From assembly GCA_030427885.1 (NCBI GenBank), contig JAUICM010000009.1:62001-126000 (forward strand): DNA of 64,000 nucleotides. Reading direction: 5' to 3'. Of the stretch, positions 52,972 through 61,344 are shown piece by piece. This stretch comes from Rhodothermia bacterium (GTDB lineage: Bacteria > Bacteroidota > Rhodothermia > Balneolales > Balneolaceae). Positions within the stretch are counted from its first letter, which is position 1, and each line of letters opens with the position of its first letter. Both the position numbers and the translations under genes were made by a program. The notes under the pieces were generated by a model. It saw nothing but the letters and a program-made list of their open reading frames with translations. It was not told the origin of the DNA and did no database searches.

Positions 52972-53346
52972 CTATTTCTTTTGTTTGGACAGGTTCTGAT
53001 CTACCCGGTGTTGAACTATTTTTGTGATCAAATCTTCGGGTAAATCCTGATCTATTGGGAATTGCACTGAACCTTTTGCCCATTTATAGCCTCTTTTATC
53101 AAACTCATGATTGAATTCAGCAACTCCGGAAGCACCGGGATAAAATCCAATATGTTTAGAGAAAGCAGCAAAGTGAACCAGGTTGCCATGTAGTTTTAAA
53201 GTGGGTATTTGATAGCTAATGGCCTCTTCTGCTTTTTCTGGCAAAGATCTATGTATGATTTCACGGATCTCCTGTAATTTTTTCTGAATTTCTCCAGGAA
53301 ATGTTTGGATGTATTCATCAATGGATTGGAAATCAGTCTTTGCCAT
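52972..53346 (-). CDS. DUF1801-family (YdhG-like) protein
   Basis: 124 residues. The N-terminal DEYIQTFPGEIQKKLQEIRE, the central EAISYQIPTLKLHGN with LVHFAAFSKHIGFYP, and a VQFPIDQDLPEDLI end are the DUF1801 pattern. One member (Fra/YdhG of Bacillus) has been described as frataxin-like; other functions are open. It is the last gene of a three-gene operon with the DoxX-like and VOC genes. Confidence 0.85.
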   Translation of the reverse strand: MAKTDFQSIDEYIQTFPGEIQKKLQEIREIIHRSLPEKAEEAISYQIPTLKLHGNLVHFAAFSKHIGFYPGASGVAEFNHEFDKRGYKWAKGSVQFPIDQDLPEDLITKIVQHRVDQNLSKQKK

Positions 53347-53353
53347 ATGGCTA

Positions 53354-53767
53354 CTACTTTTTCGGTTTCTCTTTCTTGAATATCGGGATCAGTGTACGGA
53401 TTTCCGGATTTCTGAGCCATAGTCCTCCCCACATAAATAGTCCAAAATAGACCGTGAAAAGGATATGTGAGAAGAGCGGGTTATCAAGCCGGATCTGGGT
53501 TGCAACCGCCCCGCCAAAATATGCAGTTAAAAGAATGGCACCTATCATGGTAGTTCGCGGAATAATGTGCAGAATAGTAGATATCAGTCCCAATGCACCC
53601 AGAATAATGATGTGATGTTGTTCATAGCCAAGTTCAAGGGTTCCGTCTATTACCTCCTGAGGCTGAATAAATTTGAATATGCTGTCCATAAGCATGAACA
53701 GGATCACTAAACCACTCATACACCAGGAGATCCAAAAAGTAGTTTTTGATGGTTTTTTCAGAGTCAT
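53354..53767 (-). CDS. DoxX-like small integral membrane protein
   Basis: 137 residues with four predicted membrane helices (about 12-32, 51-68, 72-90 and 98-116) and the DSIFKFIQP and LGYEQHHIIILGALGLIS segments seen in DoxX-like proteins, often next to DUF1801 and VOC genes. The biochemical role is not established. It overlaps the upstream VOC gene by 4 nt and ends 7 nt before DUF1801. Confidence 0.85.
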   Translation of the reverse strand: MTLKKPSKTTFWISWCMSGLVILFMLMDSIFKFIQPQEVIDGTLELGYEQHHIIILGALGLISTILHIIPRTTMIGAILLTAYFGGAVATQIRLDNPLFSHILFTVYFGLFMWGGLWLRNPEIRTLIPIFKKEKPKK

Positions 53768-54207
53768 GATAAATCTCCATTGAAAGCTTTTTCAAGATCT
53801 GCTACAATAAGCTTCTTCATTTTAAGCATTGCATTCATCACCCGCTCACCTTGTTCTTGATTTGATTTGCTCATGAGCTCTCCCATTGCATCAGGAATTA
53901 TCTGCCAAGACATCCCGAATCTATCTTTCACCCATCCACATTGTTCTGCTTCCGGAACAGCAGACAATTGCCCCCAATAATAGTCAACTTCATCCTGATC
54001 TTTGCAATGGATCACGAGTGAAATTGCTTCATTAAAGTTAAAATGAGGTCCGCCATTCAAGCCCATGAATGTCCTGCCATTCAGTTCAAAGATGACAACC
54101 ATCGGACTAACCGTCTTTATTTCTGAGTTCTTAAATACCGAGCAATAGAATTCAGCTGCTTCTTTGGCTTGTCCGTTATACCATAAACAGGTTGTGATCT
54201 TTTCCAT
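53764..54207 (-). CDS. PhnB-like VOC protein
   Basis: 147 residues. KITTCLWYNGQAKEAAEFYCSVF and ISLVIHCKDQDEVDYYWGQLS, then CGWVKDRFGMSWQIIP, are the PhnB / 3-demethylubiquinone methyltransferase-like subgroup of the VOC fold. No enzymatic activity can be assigned. It is the first gene of the VOC-DoxX-DUF1801 operon. I see no clear promoter in the 180-nt spacer to the divergent RidA gene. Confidence 0.88.
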   Translation of the reverse strand: MEKITTCLWYNGQAKEAAEFYCSVFKNSEIKTVSPMVVIFELNGRTFMGLNGGPHFNFNEAISLVIHCKDQDEVDYYWGQLSAVPEAEQCGWVKDRFGMSWQIIPDAMGELMSKSNQEQGERVMNAMLKMKKLIVADLEKAFNGDLS

Positions 54208-54388
54208 GTCAGTTCCTGAGTTAATTTCGAATAATTGATCAATAAAAATGTATCGGAGTGACTAAAATTTTGAAAGGTGTAAAACCGGCACTTTGAAGGG
54301 GTGTTTACGCCATAAATATGTATTTACACACTTCCGGGAATGTTCTATAATCCAAGAAGTAAAAAACATCATATAAAACCAATAAGGG

Positions 54389-54850
54389 ATGATTAAACGG
54401 GGATTAGTACTTTCAGCAATACTTTTGATAATTACGGCAATAGGATGTTCAAAATCAGAGGAAGCACCTGTTGTTCAGTTTTTAAACGAGGGGCCGAATA
54501 AAGATCTTGACCTTCCATTTTCTGAGGCGGTCAGAGTAGGAGATGTACTCTTTCTTGCAGGACAGGTGGGAAATGTACCTGGAGAGATGGGCCTGGTAGA
54601 AGGTGGAATTGGTCCCGAGACACGACAAACCATGGAGAATATTAAAACTGTTCTGGAACGATATGGATCCGGGATGGAAGATGTGGTTAAGTGTACCATC
54701 TTCATGGCTGATATAGCCGAGTGGGGAGCAATGAATGAAGTATACCGGACGTTTTTTAAAAAACCATATCCGGCAAGGAGTGCTCTTGGCGCCAGTGGAC
54801 TGGCATTAGGAGCGGCAGTTGAGATCGAGTGTATTGCAGCTGTGAAGTAA
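54389..54850 (+). CDS. RidA-family protein with lipoprotein signal
   Basis: 153 residues. A lipobox (ITAIGC, Cys about residue 20) precedes a complete RidA/YjgF domain (about 40-153). RidA proteins deaminate reactive enamine/imine intermediates in the cytosol. The key Arg is kept in PARSALGASGLALGAAVEIE, and a QVG turn and FMADIAEW are present. The lipid anchor would place this copy in the envelope, so a different substrate is likely. It is convergent with the YjbQ gene, with 3 nt between them. Confidence 0.87.
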   Translation: MIKRGLVLSAILLIITAIGCSKSEEAPVVQFLNEGPNKDLDLPFSEAVRVGDVLFLAGQVGNVPGEMGLVEGGIGPETRQTMENIKTVLERYGSGMEDVVKCTIFMADIAEWGAMNEVYRTFFKKPYPARSALGASGLALGAAVEIECIAAVK

Positions 54851-54853
54851 AAA

Positions 54854-55276
54854 TCAGCTTCCCAACAAGGTCACTACTACCTTTCTGGAACCTCCATACT
54901 CCCGGTGCTCACACAGGTAAATCCCTTGCCAGGTTCCAAGGTTGAATCTTCCATTGGTAATAGGGACAGACACAGAAGATCCCATGATTGAACTTTTAAT
55001 ATGGGATGTCATATCATCGGGCCCCTCAAAGGTATGTCGGTACAAACTCATGTCCTCTGGCACCGCTCTGCGGAAATGAGTTTCAAAATCCTGACGTACC
55101 GTTGGATCTGCGTTTTCATTGATAGTCAGGCTCGCGCTGGTATGTTGAATGAAAACGTGAGCGATACCAGTAGTGATTTCCTTTATCTCCGGGATTGCAT
55201 CCAGGATCTCATCCGTTATGATGTGGAAACCTCTGGAGCGTTGTGATAAGCGAATAGTTTTTTGGTGAGTTATCAT
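54854..55276 (-). CDS. YjbQ-family (UPF0047) protein
   Basis: 140 residues with the family hallmarks: GIAHVFIQHTSASLTINENAD (His cluster), a DMTSHIKSS stretch and LGTWQGIYLCEHREYGGSRKV. YjbQ proteins have weak thiamine-phosphate synthase activity in E. coli; the physiological role is uncertain. Its start overlaps the SDR stop by 4 nt. Last gene of the DUF432-mscS-SDR-yjbQ strand. Confidence 0.9.
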   Translation of the reverse strand: MITHQKTIRLSQRSRGFHIITDEILDAIPEIKEITTGIAHVFIQHTSASLTINENADPTVRQDFETHFRRAVPEDMSLYRHTFEGPDDMTSHIKSSIMGSSVSVPITNGRFNLGTWQGIYLCEHREYGGSRKVVVTLLGS

Positions 55277-56049
55277 CCGAATATTCCTTGAGTACTACCT
55301 CCATCATGAGTGATAGTCTGGCCTGTAACATAACCAGATACCGGCGATAATAACCAAGTAGCGAGAGAGGCTAATTCGTTGGCATGTCCCATTCTTCCAA
55401 CGGGGATGCCAGATTCCATTGCTTTTTTAATAGTTTCGAAGCTTTGCCCTGAACCGTCGGCCCGTTTTTGTATGACACGGTCAATAGCGGGAGTATAATG
55501 TGACCCTGGCGCTAATACATTAACGGTTATACCACGATCGGCAATTTCCTGAGAAAGGGTTTTGGCAAAACCAACGATCCCAGCCCTGAATGAGTTGCTG
55601 AGCACTAAATTAGGAATGGGTTGTTTTACCGATTGGCTTTCGATGAAAAGCAGTCGGCCATATCTATGATCTGAGAACAATGGGACAAGTTTCAAAACCA
55701 GATCGATCTTCCATCGCATAACTTTTTGATAGGCATCATCCCATTGATCAATGGATGTTTCCATGGCCGCTAATGCAGGTGGCCCCCCTCCGTTGATCAG
55801 TGCTCCGTGAAGTTGGACATCGCCAAGTTCTGAGAGTATTAGCTCAAGTGTTTCTGGTTCACTCAGATCGCCTGATATTCCAGTAACCTGACCAGGGAAC
55901 TCTTTCTCCAGTTCAGCGAGTTTTTCTTTTCTCCGGGCTATAGCTATTACTTTAGCTCCTTCTGATAACAGTATTTCTGCTACCGCTCTTCCGAAACCAC
56001 TGGAGGCTCCGCACACCAAAAAGTTTTTATTTAATAGATTCAGATCCAT
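55273..56049 (-). CDS. SDR-family oxidoreductase-like protein with altered active site
   Basis: 258 residues, Rossmann fold. The dinucleotide motif is CGASSGFGRAV (13-23), with INGGGP in place of NNAG. The catalytic YxxxK is replaced: aligning LSNSFRA to YSASKAA puts Leu150 at Tyr and Phe154 at Lys. A subgroup of FabG-like SDRs with this substitution is known, so it is probably functional in another way rather than decayed. It lies between mscS (21 nt upstream) and yjbQ (4-nt overlap). The substrate is unknown. Confidence 0.85.
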   Translation of the reverse strand: MDLNLLNKNFLVCGASSGFGRAVAEILLSEGAKVIAIARRKEKLAELEKEFPGQVTGISGDLSEPETLELILSELGDVQLHGALINGGGPPALAAMETSIDQWDDAYQKVMRWKIDLVLKLVPLFSDHRYGRLLFIESQSVKQPIPNLVLSNSFRAGIVGFAKTLSQEIADRGITVNVLAPGSHYTPAIDRVIQKRADGSGQSFETIKKAMESGIPVGRMGHANELASLATWLLSPVSGYVTGQTITHDGGSTQGIFG

Positions 56050-56070
56050 AGCTTAAGCGTTGATTCAGGT

Positions 56071-56985
56071 TCAATCGGAGGTATTATCTTTTTCAGGTAT
56101 TTTTCTTATTTCAGATATCTCCACAGGTATTGGATCACTTGCCGATCCACTGTAGAGCGAAACATGGGGGAATGGAATCTCGATACCCTCTTTATCAAAC
56201 CGGGCTTTAACTTCCTCATTGATTGAGTTTTTGAGCAGAATGTATTCATCTTTAGGAGCCCAGACCAACAACAGAAGGTCGATAGAGGAGGATCCAAAGG
56301 CATCGAAAATAATAAGTGGGGCTGGTTCAGATAAGCAATATTGGTTCTTTTCAGCTATATCAACCAGAATCTCACGAACTCTGGCAATATCTTCTTTATA
56401 GGCTACCGAAACGCTGCAATTAAAGCGTCTGATCGGGAATTTGGTATTATTGATCACTTCCGTCTTAATGATCATCTCATTGGGAATTCTGACGTATCGG
56501 TTATCAAAGGTCCTCATTTTCACTGAAAGCATATCGATTGATAGCACAAAACCGGAGTTCGAACCTACAGTGATGATATCATCTACTTTAAAAGGTTGTT
56601 CAGCGATCAAAAAGAAACCACTGATGATATTAGATACACTCGTTTGAGAAGCAAAACCCAGTGCTACTCCTAATATACCGGCAGCTCCAAGAAGTGGGGC
56701 GAGACTTATTCCCAGCTCACCTAAAACAGTGATCAGCAGAATGGTTAATCCAACATAGAAAACGATCTTTCCGGCAAGCATACCATAATGTGTGGCATAT
56801 CGCTTTGAGAAGAACCGTTTTGCCCATCCCCTTAGTAACAAAATAAGTGGAAAAGCGATAGCAATGATTACGGCGATCCTGAACGACATAGTTAAGAAGT
56901 CTTCCGACAAAAAAGAATTCAGAGACAATTCTCCCAGGAAGGTTGTTGTGGAATCGGTGGCAACAGATGCAGAGTCTTGATTCAT
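56071..56985 (-). CDS. MscS-family mechanosensitive ion channel
   Basis: 304 residues: a short N-terminal region, about three membrane helices (to about 140), the pore-lining helix with GAAGILGVALGFASQTSVSNIISG, then the beta domain and the C-terminal alpha-beta domain (KEGIEIPFPHVSLY). It would release solutes under hypo-osmotic shock. It lies 20 nt downstream of the DUF432 gene, a recurring neighbour. Confidence 0.92.
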   Translation of the reverse strand: MNQDSASVATDSTTTFLGELSLNSFLSEDFLTMSFRIAVIIAIAFPLILLLRGWAKRFFSKRYATHYGMLAGKIVFYVGLTILLITVLGELGISLAPLLGAAGILGVALGFASQTSVSNIISGFFLIAEQPFKVDDIITVGSNSGFVLSIDMLSVKMRTFDNRYVRIPNEMIIKTEVINNTKFPIRRFNCSVSVAYKEDIARVREILVDIAEKNQYCLSEPAPLIIFDAFGSSSIDLLLLVWAPKDEYILLKNSINEEVKARFDKEGIEIPFPHVSLYSGSASDPIPVEISEIRKIPEKDNTSD

Positions 56986-57005
56986 TAGTACCTTGGTTTG
57001 ATCAT

Positions 57006-57797
57006 TTACCGGGCTGAAATAAAAGTGTCATCGAAGAGTTTTTTAAAAGTGCGGGTAGCAAAACTTTTATTAATTGGTATCCTCGCTTTGCTGATGCGTT
57101 CACCTTTCCCAACATTTTCAGGCAGTTTTCCGGTCATGGTGATATCACTGTTCATGTCTTCGCCAAAATACTCAATCTTGGTTTCATCAGCCCATAAACT
57201 ATCATTAGCATTGAAAATGCCCAGGTGATCTACCCGAAAGCAGAATTTCTCAAAATTAAGATCTTCATTGGTTTTATTTACAATAAGGATAGGGCAGTTT
57301 ATCAGATTGGGTTTATACTCCAGTTCCGCAAAGTTTCGACGGGCTTTGGTTGTGAGCCAATAACAGATCTCACCCTCAAGTGGGTTACCAAACCAGGTCC
57401 GTGACAGGATGCTTGAAGGGAGCTCGGTAAGTATATATTTGGTTTTTTCCTGACTTACCTGAACCCAAAGCGGAATTCTGGTCACTATTTGAATTCTTGA
57501 GTTTGGTGCGATTTTCAAAGGAAACTCAGAGCTGACAATGATCGGCAGGTTTGGAAATACGGGGGTAAGCTTCAGGTCACTTTCGGGAGATTTCAAGGCC
57601 CATCTTGACCATTTGATCATATCGGTTTCGATCTCATCTATCGGGCAGTTAAAATCAATCCCTTCCTTATCATAATTATGTGCCACCCACAGCTCATCAC
57701 CTTTTCGCTTCAGCCATAAATGCAGCGATTCTATATTGATATGAAGTCCCGGATGTTCTTGTTCGGGGTCATATGTTTTCCAAATTGTGTCTGGCAT
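57006..57797 (-). CDS. DUF432-like protein, partner gene of mscS
   Basis: 263 residues, no signal peptide or membrane segment. The pattern (YWLTTKARRNFAELEYKPNL, CPILIVNKTNEDLNFEKFCFRV, then a LWADETKIEYFG tail) fits my memory of DUF432, a family often encoded beside MscS channels. Function is unknown; a link to channel regulation is inference from neighbourhood. A promoter matching TTG-N20-TAGTTTTG lies about 90 nt upstream, so it leads the operon. Confidence 0.7.
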   Translation of the reverse strand: MPDTIWKTYDPEQEHPGLHINIESLHLWLKRKGDELWVAHNYDKEGIDFNCPIDEIETDMIKWSRWALKSPESDLKLTPVFPNLPIIVSSEFPLKIAPNSRIQIVTRIPLWVQVSQEKTKYILTELPSSILSRTWFGNPLEGEICYWLTTKARRNFAELEYKPNLINCPILIVNKTNEDLNFEKFCFRVDHLGIFNANDSLWADETKIEYFGEDMNSDITMTGKLPENVGKGERISKARIPINKSFATRTFKKLFDDTFISAR

Positions 57798-57885
57798 GAA
57801 TACATCCCTTGATTTTGAATTCAGTTTCGCTACCCAAAAACGAGTGTTCTTAATTAAAGAGCAGGGGCCACAAAGACCTCAGCTA

Positions 57886-57916
57886 CAAAACTATCGTACC
57901 GGTGTTGTTAAAACAA
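57886..57916 (-). promoter_or_regulatory. Promoter of the DUF432-mscS operon (TTG-N20-TAGTTTTG)
   Basis: On the minus strand TTG (57916-57914), 20 nt and TAGTTTTG (57893-57886) reproduce the arrangement at both tRNA genes. The start codon is at 57797, giving a leader of about 80 nt. Confidence 0.6.
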
Positions 57917-58026
57917 GTAAGCCTTATTCTTAAAATGAATACTCAAATTTAGTTTGGGATTGTTCTCAGATAACTCAGATCAAAGTAATTGTTCAAAGAG
58001 TATCAATCCAATAGAAAGAATCTGAG

Positions 58027-58188
58027 TCATATTTCCAGATTTCGTTTTTTGATTTCTTCAAGAAGTTTTTTTGGGATGGGAGCACACTGGCAATATTTCT
58101 GATGTTCAAGATGCCAGCTTATTTGTTGTTCAACAGATGGCTTTTTGGGCATTTTATGTTCCAGATGCCATTCTTTATTGAGCTTCAT
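58027..58188 (-). CDS. 53-residue protein with duplicated WHLEH motif
   Basis: ATG at 58188-58186, stop TGA at 58029-58027. The protein contains WHLEH at 7-11 and again at 25-29, and a CQC motif (Cys33, Cys35) followed by PIPKKLLEEIKKR. Trp-His repeats plus two Cys could make a small metal site. It resembles short conserved hypothetical proteins of this phylum that I cannot name. It is separated from the DUF432 promoter by about 110 nt and from rsgA by 81 nt. A repeated motif and a clean frame support it being real. Confidence 0.65.
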   Translation of the reverse strand: MKLNKEWHLEHKMPKKPSVEQQISWHLEHQKYCQCAPIPKKLLEEIKKRNLEI

Positions 58189-58269
58189 AACCAGGTTTTA
58201 AATTTCAGGTAATCGGGCCAATATTGAACAGGCAGATGTATTTTTAATGAAGCCAGTTAGTCTGACTGA

Positions 58270-59337
58270 TTATTTTCTTTTGTTGTACTTCTCCTGCTGA
58301 ATGCGCTTATAAAGTTTTCCCATTTTTTTATCCTTCTCCCGCCGTTCGGCTATAGTGCTGGAAAAATGAGCCTGCTCCCTCATGAGTTTATGATAGTTCT
58401 CAAATGAAGCGGCATCTAGTTCACCACTTTCAAGAGCTTCAAGTACTGCACAGCCCACTTCTTCAGTATGAGTGCAGTCGTTGAACTTACAATTACGGGT
58501 TAATTCGGTGATCTGGTCAAAAGTCTGTTCAATACCTCCGGCTTCACTTGCAATTCCCAGTTCCCTCATTCCCGGAGTATCAATTATAATCCCACCCTCA
58601 GGAAGGATGATCAACTCACGGTGACTGGTGGTATGTCTTCCCTTACTGGTGCTGGAACTAATATCACTTACTTCCATTTTTGCGTTGTGTAGCAGGTTAT
58701 TTGTCAGGGATGATTTTCCCACGCCGGATGACCCAAGTACACAATAGCTCTGGCCCCTTTTAAGTAAATCTTTAAGCTCATCATATCCTGCTTCAGTTTC
58801 ATTACTGATCGCAAGAACGGGTACGTTTGGAATACGGTTATGAATTTGAGTTTTAAGCTTCTCAAGTTCATCGGAAGGAATTAGGTCGATCTTACTTAAA
58901 ACGATGACAGGAGTTATGGAAGCAGAGTGAGAGATAGCCAGATATCGCTCCAGCCGGTTCAGGTTGAAATCATGGCCTACAGCCTGAACAATAAAAGCAG
59001 TATCAACATTGCTGGCTATGATCTGGGTATCACCCGATCTGCCAACAGCTTGTCGTTCCAGGGAAGAAAAGCGGGGTAAAACCTCAATGATAATAGCTGA
59101 ATCTTCGTCTAAAACAGAAATCTTAACCCAGTCGCCCACTGCCGGGAAGTCAGCTCTGGATTCTGCTGAATAACGAAGGCTTCCGGTAATTTCAGCCTGA
59201 TATGAGCCATCAACCGTTTGAACAATATATCGTTCTTTGTGCTCAACAATCACACGTCCAAGTTCAAGTCCTTGCAGATCGTCAAGGTTGATAAATTCAA
59301 GAGCGGACTCATTAAGTCCCAAATTTTCTAATGTCAT
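58270..59337 (-). CDS. rsgA: Ribosome small-subunit-dependent GTPase A
   Basis: 355 residues. OB-fold domain (about 25-95), then a circularly permuted GTPase with G4-like SKID (148-151) preceding G1 GSSGVGKS (202-209) and G3 DTPGMRELG. A C-terminal zinc site has CKFNDCTHTEEVGC. It acts in late 30S subunit maturation. Divergent from typA, with a 149-nt spacer in which I see no strong promoter match. Confidence 0.93.
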   Translation of the reverse strand: MTLENLGLNESALEFINLDDLQGLELGRVIVEHKERYIVQTVDGSYQAEITGSLRYSAESRADFPAVGDWVKISVLDEDSAIIIEVLPRFSSLERQAVGRSGDTQIIASNVDTAFIVQAVGHDFNLNRLERYLAISHSASITPVIVLSKIDLIPSDELEKLKTQIHNRIPNVPVLAISNETEAGYDELKDLLKRGQSYCVLGSSGVGKSSLTNNLLHNAKMEVSDISSSTSKGRHTTSHRELIILPEGGIIIDTPGMRELGIASEAGGIEQTFDQITELTRNCKFNDCTHTEEVGCAVLEALESGELDAASFENYHKLMREQAHFSSTIAERREKDKKMGKLYKRIQQEKYNKRK

Positions 59338-59486
59338 ATCGAATTAACTTATTTGCTACCAAGATACAGAATGAGAATAAAAGTTCAGGATGCTCCGGGC
59401 TCAGTTTTTTTATTAAAGAATTAACACATAACTGACTGAAAATAGCTGTATATTTAAGGCTTCGAATTTTTCATTATAATACCCAA

Positions 59487-61307
59487 ATGCAACAAGAACT
59501 TAGAAATATCGCCATCATCGCCCACGTAGATCATGGCAAAACTACATTAGTAGATCAGATCCTGAAACAAAGCGGGACATTCAGAGAGAATCAGGAAGTG
59601 GAAGAGAGAGTAATGGATTCCGGTGATCTGGAAAGAGAACGTGGTATTACCATCAGTTCCAAAAATACTGCGGTTAATTGGAAGGGAACCAAGATCAACA
59701 TCGTGGATACTCCAGGTCACGCCGATTTCGGTGGTGAAGTAGAGCGTATCCTGAAGATGGTGAATGGTGTAATCCTTTTAGTGGATGCTGCTGAAGGTCC
59801 GTTACCGCAAACTAAATTTGTATTGCGTAAATCGCTAAGTCTTGGGTATAAACCTATTGTTGTGATCAACAAGATCGACCGTAAAGATGCACGTCCTGAT
59901 GCAGTACTTGATGAGATCTTTGATCTATTTGTGATGCTGGATGCCAATAACGACCAGCTAGATTTCCCAATCCTGTATGCTGTGGCTCGTGATGGTTTGG
60001 CTAAACTTCACCTCGAAGAGGAGGGAGAAAGCCTTGCGCCATTAATGGATACTATTGTAAGTCATGTGCCAGCTCCAGCACAGCCTGTTGATGAAAATTT
60101 TAAAATGCTGGTAAGCAGTATCGACTGGAACGATTATGTAGGTCGAATTGCAGTTGGACGTATTGAGCAAGGTGCCGTCAAAATAAATCAGGAAGTAGCA
60201 CTGATCAGTGGAAAAGGTAATCAGAAAATGAAAGGCCGTGCCACAAAACTATTTACATTTAACGGACTCCAGCGCGAGCCGGTTGAAGTAGCTTACGCTG
60301 GTGATATTGTGGCAATGGCGGGATACGACAGCGTGAATATTGGCGATACTTTGACTGCGGCTTCTGATCCTACTCCTCTTGAGTATGTAGATCTTGACAA
60401 GCCAACGATCGCAATGTATTTCAGAGTAAATAACTCTCCATTTGCTGGAAAAGAAGGTGATTATGTGACTTCAAACCAGATCAAAGATCGCCTGGAGCGT
60501 GAGGTGAGAACGAACGTTGCTATGCGTGTAGAGCAAACAGACAGCCCGGATGTATTTAAGGTTTCTGGCCGTGGTGAACTTCAGATGGCGATCCTGATCG
60601 AAACGATGCGCCGTGAAGGGTTCGAGTTTTCAGTTTCCCGTCCCGAAGTATTGATGCAAGAAGTGGATGGCGTGTTACATGAACCATTCGAAGAAGTGGT
60701 TGTAGATGTTCATACCGATTATTCGAATAAAGTGATCGATAACCTCCAGAAAAGAAAAGGGATCATGCAGGGAATGAGTCAGGAGGGAGAGAACAACCGA
60801 ATTGAATTCAGAGTGCCATCCCGTGGCCTGATCGGATTCCGAGGCGAAATGTTAACTGAAACCCGGGGAACGGGAATTATGCACCAGCAGTTTGATGCAT
60901 ATGAGCCATTTGCAGGTGAAATTCCCGGAAGAAATCGTGGAGCCTTGATTGCTCTTGAACATGGAGATGTAACCGGATATGCCCTGGAAGGAATACAGGA
61001 TCGCGGAACGTTCTTTGTTGAACCGGGCGATCCTGTTTACATGGGTATGGTTGTTGGAAGTAACAACCGTTCTGACGATATGGTGGTGAATGTGGCCAAG
61101 AAGAAAAACCTTACCAATCACCGGGCCTCGCAAACTGCCGATGCGGTTAAAATCTCCCAGGCTAAGAAAATGAGTCTGGAAGAGCATATCGAATACATTG
61201 CCAATGACGAACTGCTTGAGGTAACTCCAAAAAGTCTGCGAATCAGAAAGAAATTCCTGGATCACAACGAACGAAAGCGCGAAGAGAAGAAAAAAGCGAG
61301 TGTTTAG
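59487..61307 (+). CDS. typA: Translational GTPase TypA/BipA
   Basis: 606 residues. G1 AHVDHGKTT (12-20), GITISSKN, DTPGHADFGGE and NKIDR in order, followed by domain II, EF-G-like domains III and V, and the BipA C-terminal domain (LEVTPKSLRIRKKFLD). It binds the ribosome under stress and at low temperature. TATATTTA at 59449-59456 is near the -7 consensus but lacks the final G. A hairpin follows the gene. Confidence 0.96.
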   Translation: MQQELRNIAIIAHVDHGKTTLVDQILKQSGTFRENQEVEERVMDSGDLERERGITISSKNTAVNWKGTKINIVDTPGHADFGGEVERILKMVNGVILLVDAAEGPLPQTKFVLRKSLSLGYKPIVVINKIDRKDARPDAVLDEIFDLFVMLDANNDQLDFPILYAVARDGLAKLHLEEEGESLAPLMDTIVSHVPAPAQPVDENFKMLVSSIDWNDYVGRIAVGRIEQGAVKINQEVALISGKGNQKMKGRATKLFTFNGLQREPVEVAYAGDIVAMAGYDSVNIGDTLTAASDPTPLEYVDLDKPTIAMYFRVNNSPFAGKEGDYVTSNQIKDRLEREVRTNVAMRVEQTDSPDVFKVSGRGELQMAILIETMRREGFEFSVSRPEVLMQEVDGVLHEPFEEVVVDVHTDYSNKVIDNLQKRKGIMQGMSQEGENNRIEFRVPSRGLIGFRGEMLTETRGTGIMHQQFDAYEPFAGEIPGRNRGALIALEHGDVTGYALEGIQDRGTFFVEPGDPVYMGMVVGSNNRSDDMVVNVAKKKNLTNHRASQTADAVKISQAKKMSLEEHIEYIANDELLEVTPKSLRIRKKFLDHNERKREEKKKASV

Positions 61308-61313
61308 TAAAAA

Positions 61314-61338
61314 TCCAGGTCAGTTTTACTGATCTGGA
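61314..61338. terminator. Bidirectional hairpin between typA and the barrel gene
   Basis: TCCAGGTCAG (61314-61323) pairs with CTGATCTGGA (61329-61338) with one wobble and a TTTTA loop. It sits in the 37-nt convergent spacer and could stop transcription from both sides; the T-tracts are short. Confidence 0.55.
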
Positions 61339-61344
61339 CTTACT

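Noticed and set aside
55273-56049. SDR gene as a decayed pseudogene
   Set aside because: The frame is intact, overlaps yjbQ tightly, and the altered motif matches a known subgroup rather than random decay.
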